Part shown: in pieces, positions 24,323-35,293 of the stretch
Layout: every line of letters begins with the position of its first letter
Numbering within the stretch: the stretch's first letter is position 1
NCBI GenBank assembly: GCA_011319805.1
Contig: SJRY01000075.1
Coordinates: forward strand, 186,001-250,000
DNA: 64,000 bases
Source of the DNA: Macrocybe gigantea
Lineage: Eukaryota > Basidiomycota > Agaricomycetes > Agaricales > Callistosporiaceae
Reading direction: 5' to 3'
Notes under the pieces: model-generated
The model's input: the letters and a program-made list of their open reading frames with translations, nothing else
Databases searched by the model: none
Told to the model about the DNA's origin: nothing
Program-made: the position numbers and the translations under genes

Positions 24323-25453
24323 ATGATCAAGCAAGGAGGTGATGATCTAGAGGACGATTTTGTCGTAGACGATCTTGTCGCACTCTCCGGTGACGAGGCA
24401 GACGTTGTGGAGGGCGGTTTCTTCTCTGAAGGCGACGACAATGCAGCCGCAAACGGTGGCGCGATCACCGGCGACGACGAGAGCCGGAAATCATGGGATA
24501 AGGCCGCAGAAAAGAAGAGAAAGAGACGGGAAAAGGAAAAAGAGCGCAAGGCCAAAGTCTGTATAAAATGTATTGCTCAGATGGCACCACGATGCTGAAG
24601 AGACCTGGAGCAGAGAAGAAAACTTACTGAAAATGTAGCAGTCGTCGAGCATTCGATAGCAGAGCAACTGCCAGAAGAGATCTCCCGTTATCTGGCTTCT
24701 ATGCAGGTCAAAACGTTCTCTGACATGTCGGCCATGGAATTGGACGACATGCAAATCTCGGGTGAGGAAACCGATTTTTGAACTGTCGGATGTTATTCAG
24801 GTTTAACAATCACACAGAGACATCCATACTGGATACTACCGCATGGACCAGTTCCCGGACGTTAGATCATTTGGTTGAATTTATCATTAAGAGTGCGTCT
24901 CGTTTCCCCCTATTGTTTTTCTCTCCGGCCGTGATATGTGACAGCCATCCCGCCATTGCATGCACGTCTCATGCAGCGATCCAAGCACAACGGCGCGCCC
25001 ACTGTGCTGTTCCTGACAGGGGCAGCTCTGCGTGTCGCAGACGTGACGAGAACGCTGAAGGACAAGAGACTCAGAGGTGAAAAAGGAGGTGAGGTTGCGA
25101 AACTCTTCGCAAAACACTTCAAGCTCTCCGAACATGTGAGCTATCTGAAACGGACGAAAATCGGAGCTGCGGTGGGTACGCCAGGACGGATCGGAAAACT
25201 TTTATGCGAGACAGGTGAGGGCTGGAACTGCCTGCATGCCGTAATATGGAAGGTTAACGCATCATCTTTTACAGATGCATTGTCTGTTTCAGCTCTGTCC
25301 CATATCATCCTCGATGTATCGTTTAAAGATGCGAAGGGACGGTCACTGCTTGACATTCCGGAAATCAGGGATGAAGTATTTAAGACGGTGCTGGGGAGCT
25401 CGAAAGTCCGGCAAGCGGTGAAAGATGGAAAGATACGACTTGTCTTGTTTTAA
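24323..25453 (+). CDS. CMS1: CMS1-like small-subunit ribosome biogenesis protein
   Basis: Homologue of the Cms1/CMSS1 family associated with 90S pre-ribosomes (degenerate DEAD-helicase-like fold). The start at 24323 (MIKQGGDDLEDDFVVDDLVA) is preferred over the upstream in-frame ATG at 24254 because the acidic opening is typical. Acidic N-terminus, Lys/Arg-rich stretch (KKRKRREKEKERKAK), then EQLPEEISRYLASMQVKTF, DTTAWTSSRTLDHLVEFI, APTVLFLTGAALRVADVTR (24990-25050), KLFAKHFKLSEHV, KIGAAVGTPGRIGKLL (25160-25210) and SALSHIILDVSFKDAKGRSL, ending KDGKIRLVLF at 25451-25453. The VGTPGRI and LDxSFxDxKxxSLLDIPE motifs are characteristic. Four short introns. Confidence 0.9.
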
Positions 25454-25547
25454 ATTCGTTTTCTATTAGCGATAGGTTATGTGGACTAGAGTATAGCAGT
25501 GAGATGCACACATATCAAAAGCCCTTTGGGTTTGTTCTAAAAGTCAA

Positions 25548-26004
25548 CTAGATTCCGGCCTGAATCAGTCAGGAAATCGAATAGAGCCTGTAAGCACGTA
25601 CCCTTGTCCACTTTGGCACCTTGTGGATACCCTTTCTATAGCCTCTAGCGTGAGGTGAAAATATGGTATATTTATCTCGAGCAGGCATTTCGTGTTCTTT
25701 AGGAAGTTCAAGAGCTCTGTCCTAAACGGGTGTCGTAGATCACAAAAAAAATGCTGCGTATAACGGGCAAGTGGAATAGGCTTACCAGCGCGCTGCATTG
25801 GACGCCGCTAGCTCTGACAGCCTCGATGACGGCGTCGACCTTCTTTAAGCGAGCCCGCGCATTAGCTTTTCTGGTTGGAGACAACTTCCAAGGGACTTTC
25901 CTGTGGAGTTTCTAAGACTCTGAAGATGTAAACAGGAAGAATACGATGGCTTACCACAGCAGACCGCCGAAGCTGGGAGGTGATGGTCGGAATGGGCCAA
26001 GCAT
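25548..26004 (-). CDS. MRPL31: Mitochondrial large-subunit ribosomal protein mL60 (MRPL31)
   Basis: Fungal-specific protein of the mitochondrial 54S subunit. The ATG at 26002-26004 gives [17 protein letters not shown], which splices to [20 protein letters not shown] and [18 protein letters not shown] (25800-25910), then [18 protein letters not shown] and [17 protein letters not shown] (25610-25715), and a short last exon to the stop at 25548-25550. The GGLLWKVPW..S..[13 protein letters not shown] signature is diagnostic. About 120 residues as expected. The start lies 94 nt from that of SF3A1 on the opposite strand. Confidence 0.93.
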
Positions 26005-26098
26005 GAGGGTAAGGAAAGTATCGACCGTGGGAAAGTTGTGCTCCAATGCGCTTACTCAAGTTTTCGCTTTTGCGGCCAATCATCCTTTTCCTCGAACC

Positions 26099-28792
26099 AT
26101 GGCTACCCTCCTCCAGCCTGTGCCCGTCGCGGCAAACGGAATACTGTCAAATGGCACCTCGGAACACAGCACCCCGACTCCAGCGACCCAGTCGTCACTG
26201 AGGTTCTCCAGCGGCCTCATTCTGCCTCCTCCCGAAATAAAATGTGCGTTTCGACTCTTGCTTTTGCCTATGGTTCAAACCTTTCTCAGACCACTTTTCC
26301 TTTCTAGCTGTCATAGACAGAACTGCTTCCTTCGTGGCGCGTTCCGCGAACCCTCCCCAGTTTGAGGAGAAAATTCGTGAAGGCCAACGGGCCGATCCCA
26401 AATTTTCTTTCCTCAATCCTCTCGATCCATACCATGCGTATTATCTACACAAGATGGAAAAGATTGTTTCCGGAGAGGCGGAGGATGAAGTTCCGGTGGA
26501 ACGGGATGGGAAAACGCCTGCAGAAGGAGCCTTAACCTCTCAGCCTGTTGATGTTGGCATTGAGCCCACTCCCCCTCAGTTTATGCTCGATTTGCCCAAC
26601 ATTAGTAGCATTGATCTGTGCGTTGTTCTGTCATGCTCCGTGCTTGCTTGCTGATTCACGCTTCATGCTTTCCTCTAGCGATATCATGAAACTGACCGCC
26701 CTTTTTACGGCTCGAAGAGGTCGGAGCTTCCTCGCTAGTCTGTCCGCTCGCGAAGGTCGCAATTATCAATTCGACTTCCTCCGACCTACTCATTCCCTTT
26801 TCGGATACTTCAATCGGTTAGTGGAGCAATACACCAAGATATTGCACCCTAACAAGGAGATGCTTGAACAGCTGAAGGAGCGTGTAGCCGACGGTGGAAG
26901 ATGGAAGATTCTGGAACAGGCTCGGAGACATGCCAAGTGGGCGAAGAACAAGAGGGAGCAAGATAAAAAGAGACAGGACGACCAGGAGGCAGAAAGAAGT
27001 ACGTTGAATCACTTTTCTTCATTCCGCTTGGTGACTCATTGCCATTAATGTATGTCAGTTGCTTTTGCCGAAATTGACTGGCATGATTATGCTATCGTCC
27101 AAACCATAGAATTCACGGCGGCGGACGCCAACGCTGAGCTCCCGGCTCCCATGAGCGTACAGGAAGTCGAGAGCATGACTTTAGCGCAAAAGAGGATGGC
27201 AGCCATGATAATGGAAAACACGGTAGAGGAGGTGGAAGCACATCGTGCTCGCCAAGCCGCCGCTGAGGCTGAAGCTGCTGCTGCTGTCGGAGGAGCAGGT
27301 AAACCGGCTGAGGACCATGATATGGCTATGGAAGAAAGCGACGAGGAAGTCGAAGATGCTGACGCGCGGAAGCAGCGAGAAGAGGAAGAGCGTGCAAGAG
27401 AAATTGCCCGTGCTCAAGCGATGCAAGCTAGCACAACTGCCCCGATGAAGATTCGAACAGATTATGTTCCCAAAGGTACGTGGCTTTACCTGTCTTCTAT
27501 GAGCATGCATTTGACATTTCTTTATAGTCGGCGCAAAGAATGCCAAAACCACTATGACGACGTGTACTATCTGCGGCCAGCAAATTCCCGTTGACGAATT
27601 GCAAGAACACATGCGCATCGAATTACTGGATCCTCGCTGGAAAGAGCAGCGTGATGCATTGGAAGCTCGCAAAGCTCAAGCTTCCGAACTCCAGCGTGGT
27701 GCCAATGTCGTGTCGTCCCTCAAGAACCTGGCTCGTACCCGCGTCGATATCTTCGGTGCTGAGGAAGATGAGGAAAGAAGGAAGAAAGAAGAAGAAATTG
27801 AACGTGAAAGGCGCAGGGAGCGAGAGAAGGTTGTTTGGGATGGACACACTGCGACTAAAGTTGCGACTATGGATAAATTCTCCACGAACGTCAACTTTGA
27901 TGAGCAGATTGCGGCCATTCATCGCGCAAAGGGTCTTGGACCGTATGTCGAATTATTGTTCTTAGACTTTTATTCAGTTTTGCTGATATATCTATTCAGA
28001 CAAGATGTAAATGCCATCGGTCCTGGAATCGGACCAGCCGCTGCACCGCCCTCACCATTCACATCGTTACCACCCGCTCCAGCCTCTCTTCCCGCTCCCC
28101 CTCAAGCTGTAGCCAGTTCTGGCTCCTACTCAGCGGCGACAATATCGTCTGGCCCTCAGCCTGCGTCTGCGTATCCTTCACAGCCGCCGCCCGTCATGCT
28201 GCCTCCGTTGCACTACCAAGGAATGGACGCAGCTCAGCCGTTTGGGTATCAGCCTCCTGCATCCGGGTTGCATCCAACCCGCATGGCGGCCCTCGCAGCA
28301 GCCAACGGTGCGCTGCAGGCCCAAGCGGGAACCGTGCGGACGGCGGATCAGATGGAAGGTGCTGCTGACGATATCCCGCCGGCAAAACGACAACGCATGG
28401 CGAAGCTGCCAGACGGACAGTTGTACCCTGAGGAATATTGGCTTTCTGCTCACCCCGTACGTCAGAGACAATGTGTACTTTGCGAAGATGAACGTTAATC
28501 TCTAACTTTCCAGCACCCCATTTCGCTTCGAGTTCAATTGCCCGATGAGCCATCCAAGCCGGAATGGAAGCTCGATGGCTCCATTATTACGATCCCCGAC
28601 CTACCACTCAATCTATTGGTGTCTACATTGCGAGATCGTATCATTCAACATACCGGAAGTGCAGTTCCATCCTCAAAGATGCGACTTTCTTACATGGACA
28701 AGATGTTGACAAATCGAAGCACGATCGCATACTACAATCTCGAGGATGAGGATCTCGTCGTCTTCAGCGTCCGCGATACGAAGAGGAAGTAA
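26099..28792 (+). CDS. PRP21: Splicing factor 3A subunit 1 (SF3A1/Prp21)
   Basis: U2 snRNP component. Two SURP modules: VIDRTASFVARSANPPQFEE with FSFLNPLDPYHAYYLHKM (26300-26460), and KLTALFTARRGRSFLASLS with FDFLRPTHSLFGYFNRLVEQ (26690-26830). Then the conserved EIDWHDYAIVQTIEF and LAQKRMAAMIMEN segment, acidic and KR-rich coiled region, TMTTCTICGQQIPVDELQEH with RIELLDPRWKEQRD (27550-27660), and FGAEEDEERRKKEEEIERER. A Pro/Ala-rich linker (28030-28330) leads to a ubiquitin-like C-terminus (ISLRVQLPDEPSKPEWKLDG to NLEDEDLVVFSVRDTKRK), stop 28790-28792. This is the full metazoan-like SF3A1 architecture; introns are all short. Confidence 0.96.
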
Positions 28793-29034
28793 TGGTACAA
28801 GTGGGCATTCATTCATTATTATTTTTTGGTATCGCGATTACGAAGAACGACGTAGGTTAAACGACACTCGTGTATGCATAGCTAATGGCACATAGGTAAA
28901 TATACAAGACTGGCATGAATTGTTTACTCGGGACGAATTGATTATGTATGAAGAAAGAGCAAGCCAGCACCCAATAACCCACTGATGGCTTTCCATGAAG
29001 TGTGAAGAGAAAGATGAAGGAAACGCTGCGTAAA

Positions 29035-29590
29035 TCATGGCTTGGAGAAGTCGGGGAAGTAACTATCTACAACGTTGGAGGTTGCCGGTGTTCGGTGTGT
29101 TTGAAAGCCCTGAGGCGATGTGGATGACGCTTGGCGCCGACGGGCCATGAGAGGTGGAGAAGACGGAGCTCGCGTTTGCCGTGCAGCATTGTCGGCCCCA
29201 GCACCGACGTGATCAAGGTCTTGCCTGCCACACGACGAGGTCGTGGACGATGTCGACTGATTCGACTCGCATGAACGACTCCTCTGCCGCTCAGAGTTCT
29301 GGGTGATGGGGATGGTGTCCTGCAGCCACCGCTCGTCCTCTTCGGTGGGTTGGCGAAAGGGAGAGATGGGGCGGCGGAATATGCTGTCTGGGGAGTTGAG
29401 ATAGGGCGATTCGAGGAGGGACGGAGGTATCGGTGGCACGTTTAGTGGTTGCTTTTGGATCTGAAGTGAGCGTCGGCGCGTTAATGGCGGGTTGACGGGA
29501 GAAAAATACAATCTGTCTCCCGGGGCATTGAGTGTCGCGTCGCTGAACGTTGAATGGAGGACGAATCGCCAGCAGATGGACTCTTTTTAA
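29035..29590 (-). CDS. Unrecognised Pro/Ser/Arg-rich protein, 5' end unresolved
   Basis: A continuous open frame on the minus strand, readable from about 29590 (ESICWRFVLHSTFSDATLN) through GDRLYFSPVNPPLTRRRSLQ, LLESPYLNSPDSIFRRPISP, EEDERWLQDTIPITQ and a Ser-rich tail to FPDFSKP and the stop at 29035-29037. Codon choice looks coding and the text is typical of a disordered fungal protein, but no ATG is available in this frame before an upstream stop, so at least one exon is missing. No family is recognised. It sits between the ends of SF3A1 and UBC6, transcribed in the same direction as UBC6. It could also be part of a longer gene whose first exon lies up to about 29780. Confidence 0.4.
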
Positions 29591-29807
29591 AAGGGCAAAC
29601 TCGCGCCGATCATCAATATGTCTCGGCGACTCCAATCTAAACCTTCGGCCCCGGATCAAATCAATCGATCAATGTATTCTTTTGAATCCGAAACTCGCGA
29701 TGGTTCACAAAAAAGGGGGGATGCACACTATTTGTTATTACAGGAATATGCTTGATGGTACAATCCGAATCGGAGATGAAGAAATTAAATAGTAGCAATT
29801 GAAAAGA

Positions 29808-31067
29808 TCAAAACACTCTTCGGAACACCAACGCCATTGCCAAGACGAGCAAAACGCAGATGGTCGTGTCCAATAACACAGGAGGTTTGTGAGTTGGCAT
29901 GTGTGTGACGTGGGCGGCATGAATAATTGGGGGCTGATGGGCCAGAAATGGTGGCTGGCCATGCGAGTTTCCACTACTAGCAGAAGCGGGCATGATGGTA
30001 TCGATACTTTGGACTACGGACTCCGGTTCTGAGTTGGTATCAGAAGGCTCTATGCTGTGTGATGGCTGGCGGCTCTTCGTAGATATATCTGTCGACAGTT
30101 CTGCACTTGCTACAGCGGTGTTCTCGGTGGACGTCTCTGAACTGCTTAGAGGTGTTGGATCAGGAAGCAGTTCTACATTTTTCTGCTCGCAATGTGGACA
30201 CATCCAATCTCTAGAGCTAAGGCAATGCTTTAGAACAGAAGACAACACGGTACGGCCAACATACAGTGCTGCCAGACGCCGACGCTCCGATGCAGGGTAT
30301 TCGATCGATCCGACGCCTACAGCAGCTTGCCCTTTGAGAGGGAAGAAACCTTGAAGGCCGAGGATTGCTTAACCAGGGAAAAGGAGCGTCAGACATACAG
30401 GAAGAAGGGCCGACGTAGGGTGGCAGGCTTACCTGTTCGAACACCCCACGCAGGCTGCCAGAGCTCTTCGTGGTCTACAAAGCAGGCGTCAGATCAAAGG
30501 GTTGATGAACACGATGCGATGGGCTAACAGTTTGTGAAACTAATGCATATCTGAGGTGTCGACGCCGGCTTTAGTTTTTGGACTTGCAGACAGGAAGTAA
30601 TGAGCATACCTTGCTATTAAGTTCGAACCGACCATTGGGAGTCAACATCATGATTGAAGGTGGTCGAAACGGATATTCTGCCGGCAGGATGATGCGGAAA
30701 TGGTATAAGCCGCCCTCAAACTCCGTTCCTGCGGGTCCCCTTAAAGTACAATGCCATTCCTACGGTACCGGAATAAGTTTGGAGGGGACAGGTTATACAG
30801 TCACTCACGAAAATATCATCCTGTATGGAAAACCATCGGTTGATTGATATCATGGCGAGTAAGGAGACTGACCTCGAGAGGTGCGGCACAATAATCTGTG
30901 CATGGATCATTAGCCAGTTCTCTAGCTTCTTGCATGATACGCTTGACGGCTGGACAGCGAGTGAGCATGTACGTAGGCCGAGGATAGCGACGACGAACCG
31001 GAGTTGTTCTTGTTGAGCGCACTGGAGGCCATGGTTGATACGAACGGTGAGAGGCCGATGATGACAT
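29808..31067 (-). CDS. UBC6: Tail-anchored ubiquitin-conjugating enzyme UBC6 (UBE2J type)
   Basis: ER-membrane E2 of the ERAD pathway. ATG at 31065-31067; basic N-terminus, then CPAVKRIMQEARELANDP and the PLED-type block, EGGRYHFR-like middle with FRPPSIMMLTPNGRFELNSK (30600-30720), intron, ICISFTNYHEELWQPAWGVR (30440-30555) with the catalytic cysteine in ICIS, then GSIEYPASERRRLAAL (30265-30310). The linker is Ser/Thr-rich and acidic; the C-terminus VLLDTTICVLLVLAMALVF is a single transmembrane anchor followed by RRVF and the stop at 29808-29810. In relatives the segment after the active site reads HPExWxPxW; here it is HEELWQPAW. Divergent from mS37 (95 nt). Confidence 0.92.
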
Positions 31068-31109
31068 TCTACGTGGTCAAATCACTTCAATTCATCATGT
31101 GACTGAATT

Positions 31110-31115
31110 CACGTG
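31110..31115. promoter_or_regulatory. CACGTG box in the UBC6/mS37 divergent promoter
   Basis: CACGTG in context AATTCACGTGATC, in the 95-nt gap between the UBC6 and mS37 starts. A second related half-site (CATGTGAC) lies 15 nt to the left. Confidence 0.45.
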
Positions 31116-31162
31116 ATCGACTTTTTCGAAACCTTTTGGCTGGTTTTGTACTCGTCCTCGAC

Positions 31163-31515
31163 ATGGCCATCCACATTGAAAAGTTGCGTGTCAGGCCCAG
31201 AAAGAGTGCGTTTCGTGACTCTTCCACCTTTCTTACCTCTCACATACTCTCAGACGTCACAAAAAACATGTGCGCCCCTCAGTTGGCTGCCATGCTCGGC
31301 TGCTGGGCTGCCACAGAGGACCTTGCATCCGCAAGCAAATGCAAGGAACTCGCGGATAGCCTATTTGAGTGCATGCGGAAAACAGTACGTTACCCATACA
31401 TCGTGGCTATCGTCAGTTCTCCCTACCTCTCTCTTTCCAACAGCCTCTACCAAGGAAGTCTCATAGACCAACCATTAATTATCATCTCGCTAGGCTCGGT
31501 AAAAACATTCAATAA
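31163..31515 (+). CDS. MRP10: Mitochondrial small-subunit ribosomal protein mS37 (MRP10), twin CX9C
   Basis: Small CHCH protein of the mitochondrial ribosome, imported through the Mia40 pathway. Three exons: 31163-31205 (MAIHIEKLRVRPRK), 31254-31384 and 31444-31515. Exon 2 holds the twin CX9C pattern: CAPQLAAMLGC and CKELADSLFEC, with W in GCWAATEDLAS between them. Exon 3 gives PRKSHRPTINYHLARLGKNI and the stop at 31513-31515; the TINYHLARLGK ending is characteristic of the family. About 80 residues. The longer open frame running through 31711 is intron read-through. Confidence 0.93.
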
Positions 31516-31877
31516 TTACTCGTGCATCCCCTCCGGTTTTCAGTGTGCTCCTTCTATACCACTTCTTCTACGATGCATCATTGGGCATTCGGGATACAGA
31601 CGCACGATCAGCGCAAGCGCAGCCACGTCCTTCTACGCGTTCACTGCGCGAGGGATAACTGTGCCAGGAACATATAGATTTATATTGACCTCAGTTGAAT
31701 GCGTTCCTTGAGTTCATGGCTACCGTGAATGTATTTCTTTTGCATATGCGGACTCCTGCCATTTGCATGGTTTGATCGAAACGAGGCCTCCAATAGGACC
31801 GACACATGCCACCAGCGTGGTCTACGCCATCTTCTGGAGTTTAAAGAGTCAGCGAACCGTCAGATGACATCCACACA
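31516..31877. other. Gene-free stretch between mS37 and the first NYN gene
   Basis: 362 nt holding the mS37 3' region and the promoter of the next plus-strand gene. Open frames here are tails of read-through. No motif, repeat or RNA recognised. Confidence 0.5.
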
Positions 31878-33388
31878 ATGCAGCAGCAAGAAAATGTCGC
31901 TGTGTTCTGGGACTATGGTCAGTCGTGTTAATAGTCACATCCACTTGTCGCTGGCACTGACTTCTGAAGCAGAATCCTGTCCCGCCAATTCATCGATTTC
32001 CGGTTACAGCCTGGCGACGAACCTTAGATGCATTGCTCAGACATTTGGAACCGTCAAGGCTTTCAGAACTTACCTCGATCTCACTGGGCTTGCAAGATTT
32101 TCGGCGTCAGCAAAAATCCGATGTGAGCTGCAATGTTCCGGCGTTTCGCTCGTAGACTGTCCCAACGATGGAGTGCATATCACACACATGCTCCTTGGTG
32201 AGCTTTGGCTTGTTGGAATGATACACCAGTATCACCGCATCTCACATGGCAATAATAGTCGATATGCTTGCTTATGCCATCGACAATCCTGCACCCGCAA
32301 CCCTGGTCATCATCTCTGCTAGGAACTCTTATTCATACGGCATTGGTGTTCTACGTCTGCGACATTATCGAATCGTCGTCATATGTCCCGCAGATGCAGA
32401 TGCAAGTCTCACATGTCAGGCTTCGGTTCGCTTGAATTGGCACTCCGAAGTCCTCATGAAACCGAGGCACACAGAGTCACTGGTGGACCCGTCAGTTCCA
32501 CACGCGAACGGGATTAATCATTCACCGACGCGTCGAACCGGTTCCCAGGCGTCAACAAACAAACGACATCGCTATAGTAAAGATGATGGCTACGACAATA
32601 GTCTTTACGTCAGCGATGACGATTCTCCTGTTGAAAGTCGACCCTCGACGTTTCCAGCAGTAAATGGTTTTGCCGATGGGCATTCAAACCACGACTCTGC
32701 TTCCAAACCTGTTATTGCACTTGATTGTTTCTCCGAACCCTCAAATTCCGATTCGACTGAGTCAAAGTCCCACTCGCCAAATCCGTCCCAGCTAGCAAAG
32801 TCCATCTCATCCCTTCCACCCTTGACTGGAGCAGCACCAGCCAACGTGGACCATCTGGAGGGCTTCAAGATTTCAACTGAGGCGAACAAAGCCCTTTTTG
32901 CAGAGCCTGAGCACATTCGTCTGAAATCGCCCCCTCTCCCGTCAGGCGCCGACAGAAGCGACGCTGCTCGTCCTTCATCGTCATTGATGGCGCCCCCGCC
33001 TTCGGTACCACCTGCCCCACCCAACTCGTCGATTCCGGCAGTTCCCTCGTCGACATCTAAAGGACCCCATGCTGAGCCAACCGTCCAATGGAATGGAAAG
33101 GTTGGCACAACCTCTTCCCCTTCTACCACTGTTAACGTCGCACCACGCACACGACCTGCGCGTTATCGAGCCCTCTTTTCGGTCTTCGATAAACTGTCCA
33201 AGTCGCAGAATGCAACCATCGACCGATCGACCCTCGGCAGTGAGCTTCTCAAGCTCAACCCTTGTATCTATGAAGAAGCCGGGGTCGGCAGCTTCAAAGT
33301 TTATATTCGGTTGGCCGAAGCGGATGGTATAATAACGCTCGGTGGAACTACAACGGTAACGCTACGATCTGAATGGCGGGCCGGATAG
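31878..33388 (+). CDS. NYN-domain/LOTUS-like protein, copy 1 (degenerate NYN site)
   Basis: First of two tandem paralogues of the MARF1/Limkain-b1 type. Exon 1 from ATG 31878 gives MQQQENVAVFWDYE; then SCPANSSISGYSLATNL, GTVKAFRTYLDLTGLARF, IRCELQCSGVSLVDCPN (31980-32190), an intron, VDMLAYAIDNPAPATLVIIS and SYSYGIGVLRLRHYRIVV (32260-32390). A Ser/Pro-rich linker (32480-33130) leads to a C-terminal helical domain RYRALFSVFDKLSKSQNATI to FKVYIRLAEADGIITLGG that resembles OST-HTH/LOTUS. Stop 33386-33388. Compared with copy 2, the acidic motif SGDRDF is replaced by SARNSY and the VDVAST segment at the third exon start is gone, so two of the acidic nuclease motifs are missing while FWDYE remains. 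It may be a binding rather than a cleaving protein. Confidence 0.8.
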
Positions 33389-33624
33389 CCTAGGTTCAGC
33401 CCAAGTATATAGATAGCTTCAGGTTGCTTGTTTCCTTGTTCGTTCATAAGGTTTGTTATGCCAGCCAGAAATGTCCACGCTGTCAACTTTATATGACTTC
33501 CTAGACGCCCATCGTAAACATGGACCCATCATTGTCTAATGCTCCGTTGTGACTTTTGCGGCGACGGCCAGAAGGTTAGGATTGGTTCCAAACGGCCACG
33601 CGCCCCATTTCGCCATCCAAAGTC

Positions 33625-35176
33625 ATGTACAACGAGAGCGTGGCAGTATTTTGGGATTATGGTGCGCACCTCCCATCGCTCAGTACATTGTGTTGATACC
33701 GGCGACGGACTCCTTTCAACAGAGAATTGCCCCGTTCCCGCGCAACTCAGCGGCTACGATGCGGTACAGGGTATCCAACGTGCGGCACAAAAATTTGGAG
33801 TCGTTAAAATCTTCAGAGCTTACCTCGAGCTCTCAGAACATCCTGGATTGTCAAAGTCCTCTCAGCTCAGGTCCGAGCTCCAATGCTCAGGGGTATCACT
33901 CATAGACTGCCCGCATAATGGGCGCAAAGACGTAGCAGACAAGATGCTGCTGGGTTCGCTGGTTCTGTTCATTGTCTGCGTATTTTATAGTTGACGTGGC
34001 ATCAACACCAGTGGACATGCTCGCCCATGCAATCGATACCGCTCCCCCATCGACCATAGTGTTAATATCCGGAGACCGTGACTTCGCTTATGCGATCTCC
34101 GTACTTCGCTTACGCTGTTACCGGACAGTCCTCATTTCGGTGCCAACCGTTCACGACAGTCTCAAATCTCAATGTTCAGTCTTCCTAGACTGGGGTGTCG
34201 ACGTTTTGGGAATCTCAATCAGCCCCCAAGACCTCCGTCCGCTGTATGAGAATAGCTCACGCTATGCTGGGCCTTTGTCACCAAAGAGGCGTCGTATTGC
34301 GTCATCGTCGACGTCCAGGGCAAGCCTCAACGCCGACGATGGCGAAATTGACATTATGGATCACCTCCGCCCAAGTTTGCAAGCCCAAGATGTCGCTCAA
34401 GCCGCTTTATCTAAATTCGTGGAGTGCGTATGTCTAAACGATTTTGCTGCCGACATTAAAGGAACTCTCTCTCGGCCAGCAATTCTCCCTTGAGCCCAAG
34501 CTCTCCTAGCCCGTCTATTCGGAGAGTGCCATCCAGAACAGGGTCCGCACCTGCTGCCGTGTACTCGGATGATCTCTCGCCTACGCCTACTGTAACGAAC
34601 AACTTGACAAGCACCGTTGGCCCTGCCAATGGCGTTATGTTGGAGGCAGAGCCTCAAACCCCACACATTTTGAACACTGCCTCTCTGAATGGATATGCGC
34701 AAGGCTCGGTAGCAAATAAGCCTCTGGCGAGGATCACACCTCCTTCCAGCAATTCAGGATCTGCAGCAGTAATCATGGGACTACCATCGAGTCCTCAGAG
34801 CCATGCAGTGACGGTGACGAGTCCAAACCCACTTCCTCCGACATTCATTTCTACCGAACCTCTTCTTGCTCCCCCCATACCTCAGAACCCCAAGCCGCAG
34901 GAGATGGATCAGGGAAAGGACGTTCCAGAACAGTTCAAAGTATTGGTTCAATGTCTGGAAGGCTATAGAGCAAGGAATATCTTGAAGCCCGCCCGATCAG
35001 TTATTGCGGTGGAACTTGCGAAGCAAGACAATGCCATCTACAGGAAAGCCGGAACTGCAAGATTTGGACAATATGCCGCGCTGGCTGAGGAAGCGGGCAT
35101 CATCAAGCTTGGAGGTCGAGAAGGTGGTGCCTGGATAGCCCTTCATCCCGACCAGTTTGGGACCAAGCTAGCGTGA
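33625..35176 (+). CDS. NYN-domain/LOTUS-like putative ribonuclease, copy 2
   Basis: Second tandem paralogue, same orientation, 236 nt after the first. Exon 1 MYNESVAVFWDYE (33625) splices to NCPVPAQLSGYDAVQGI, GVVKIFRAYLELSEHPGL, LRSELQCSGVSLIDCPHNG (33725-33920). After an intron: VDVASTPVDMLAHAID, STIVLISGDRDFAYAISVLR (34000-34110). The acidic residues expected of an NYN (PIN-like, metal-dependent) nuclease are present: D in FWDYEN, D in LLVDV, and two D in SGDRDF. Then a Ser/Pro-rich linker with a basic SPKRRRIASSSTSR and a C-terminal LOTUS-like module (EQFKVLVQCLEGYRARNILK to YAALAEEAGIIKLGG), stop 35174-35176. Likely RNA-binding/cleaving; the substrate cannot be told from sequence. Confidence 0.85.
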
Positions 35177-35293
35177 ATTTTATATGAACTTGAGACTTTG
35201 CTTCTGCGCAAGGAATGATAATCCAATCCTCCACGAATGTAATATTAACATTATAGGTGTATATCTAGTTGGATGTGTATATTGCAATTGAAA

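Noticed and set aside
31384..31711. Long C-terminal extension of mS37
   Set aside because: Intron read-through; splicing at 31384/31444 yields the conserved TINYHLARLGK ending.
32605..33150. Long minus-strand open frame (181 codons) with Gly/Glu-rich text
   Set aside because: It is the antisense shadow of the Ser/Pro-rich linker of the first NYN gene; such linkers often leave the opposite frame open.
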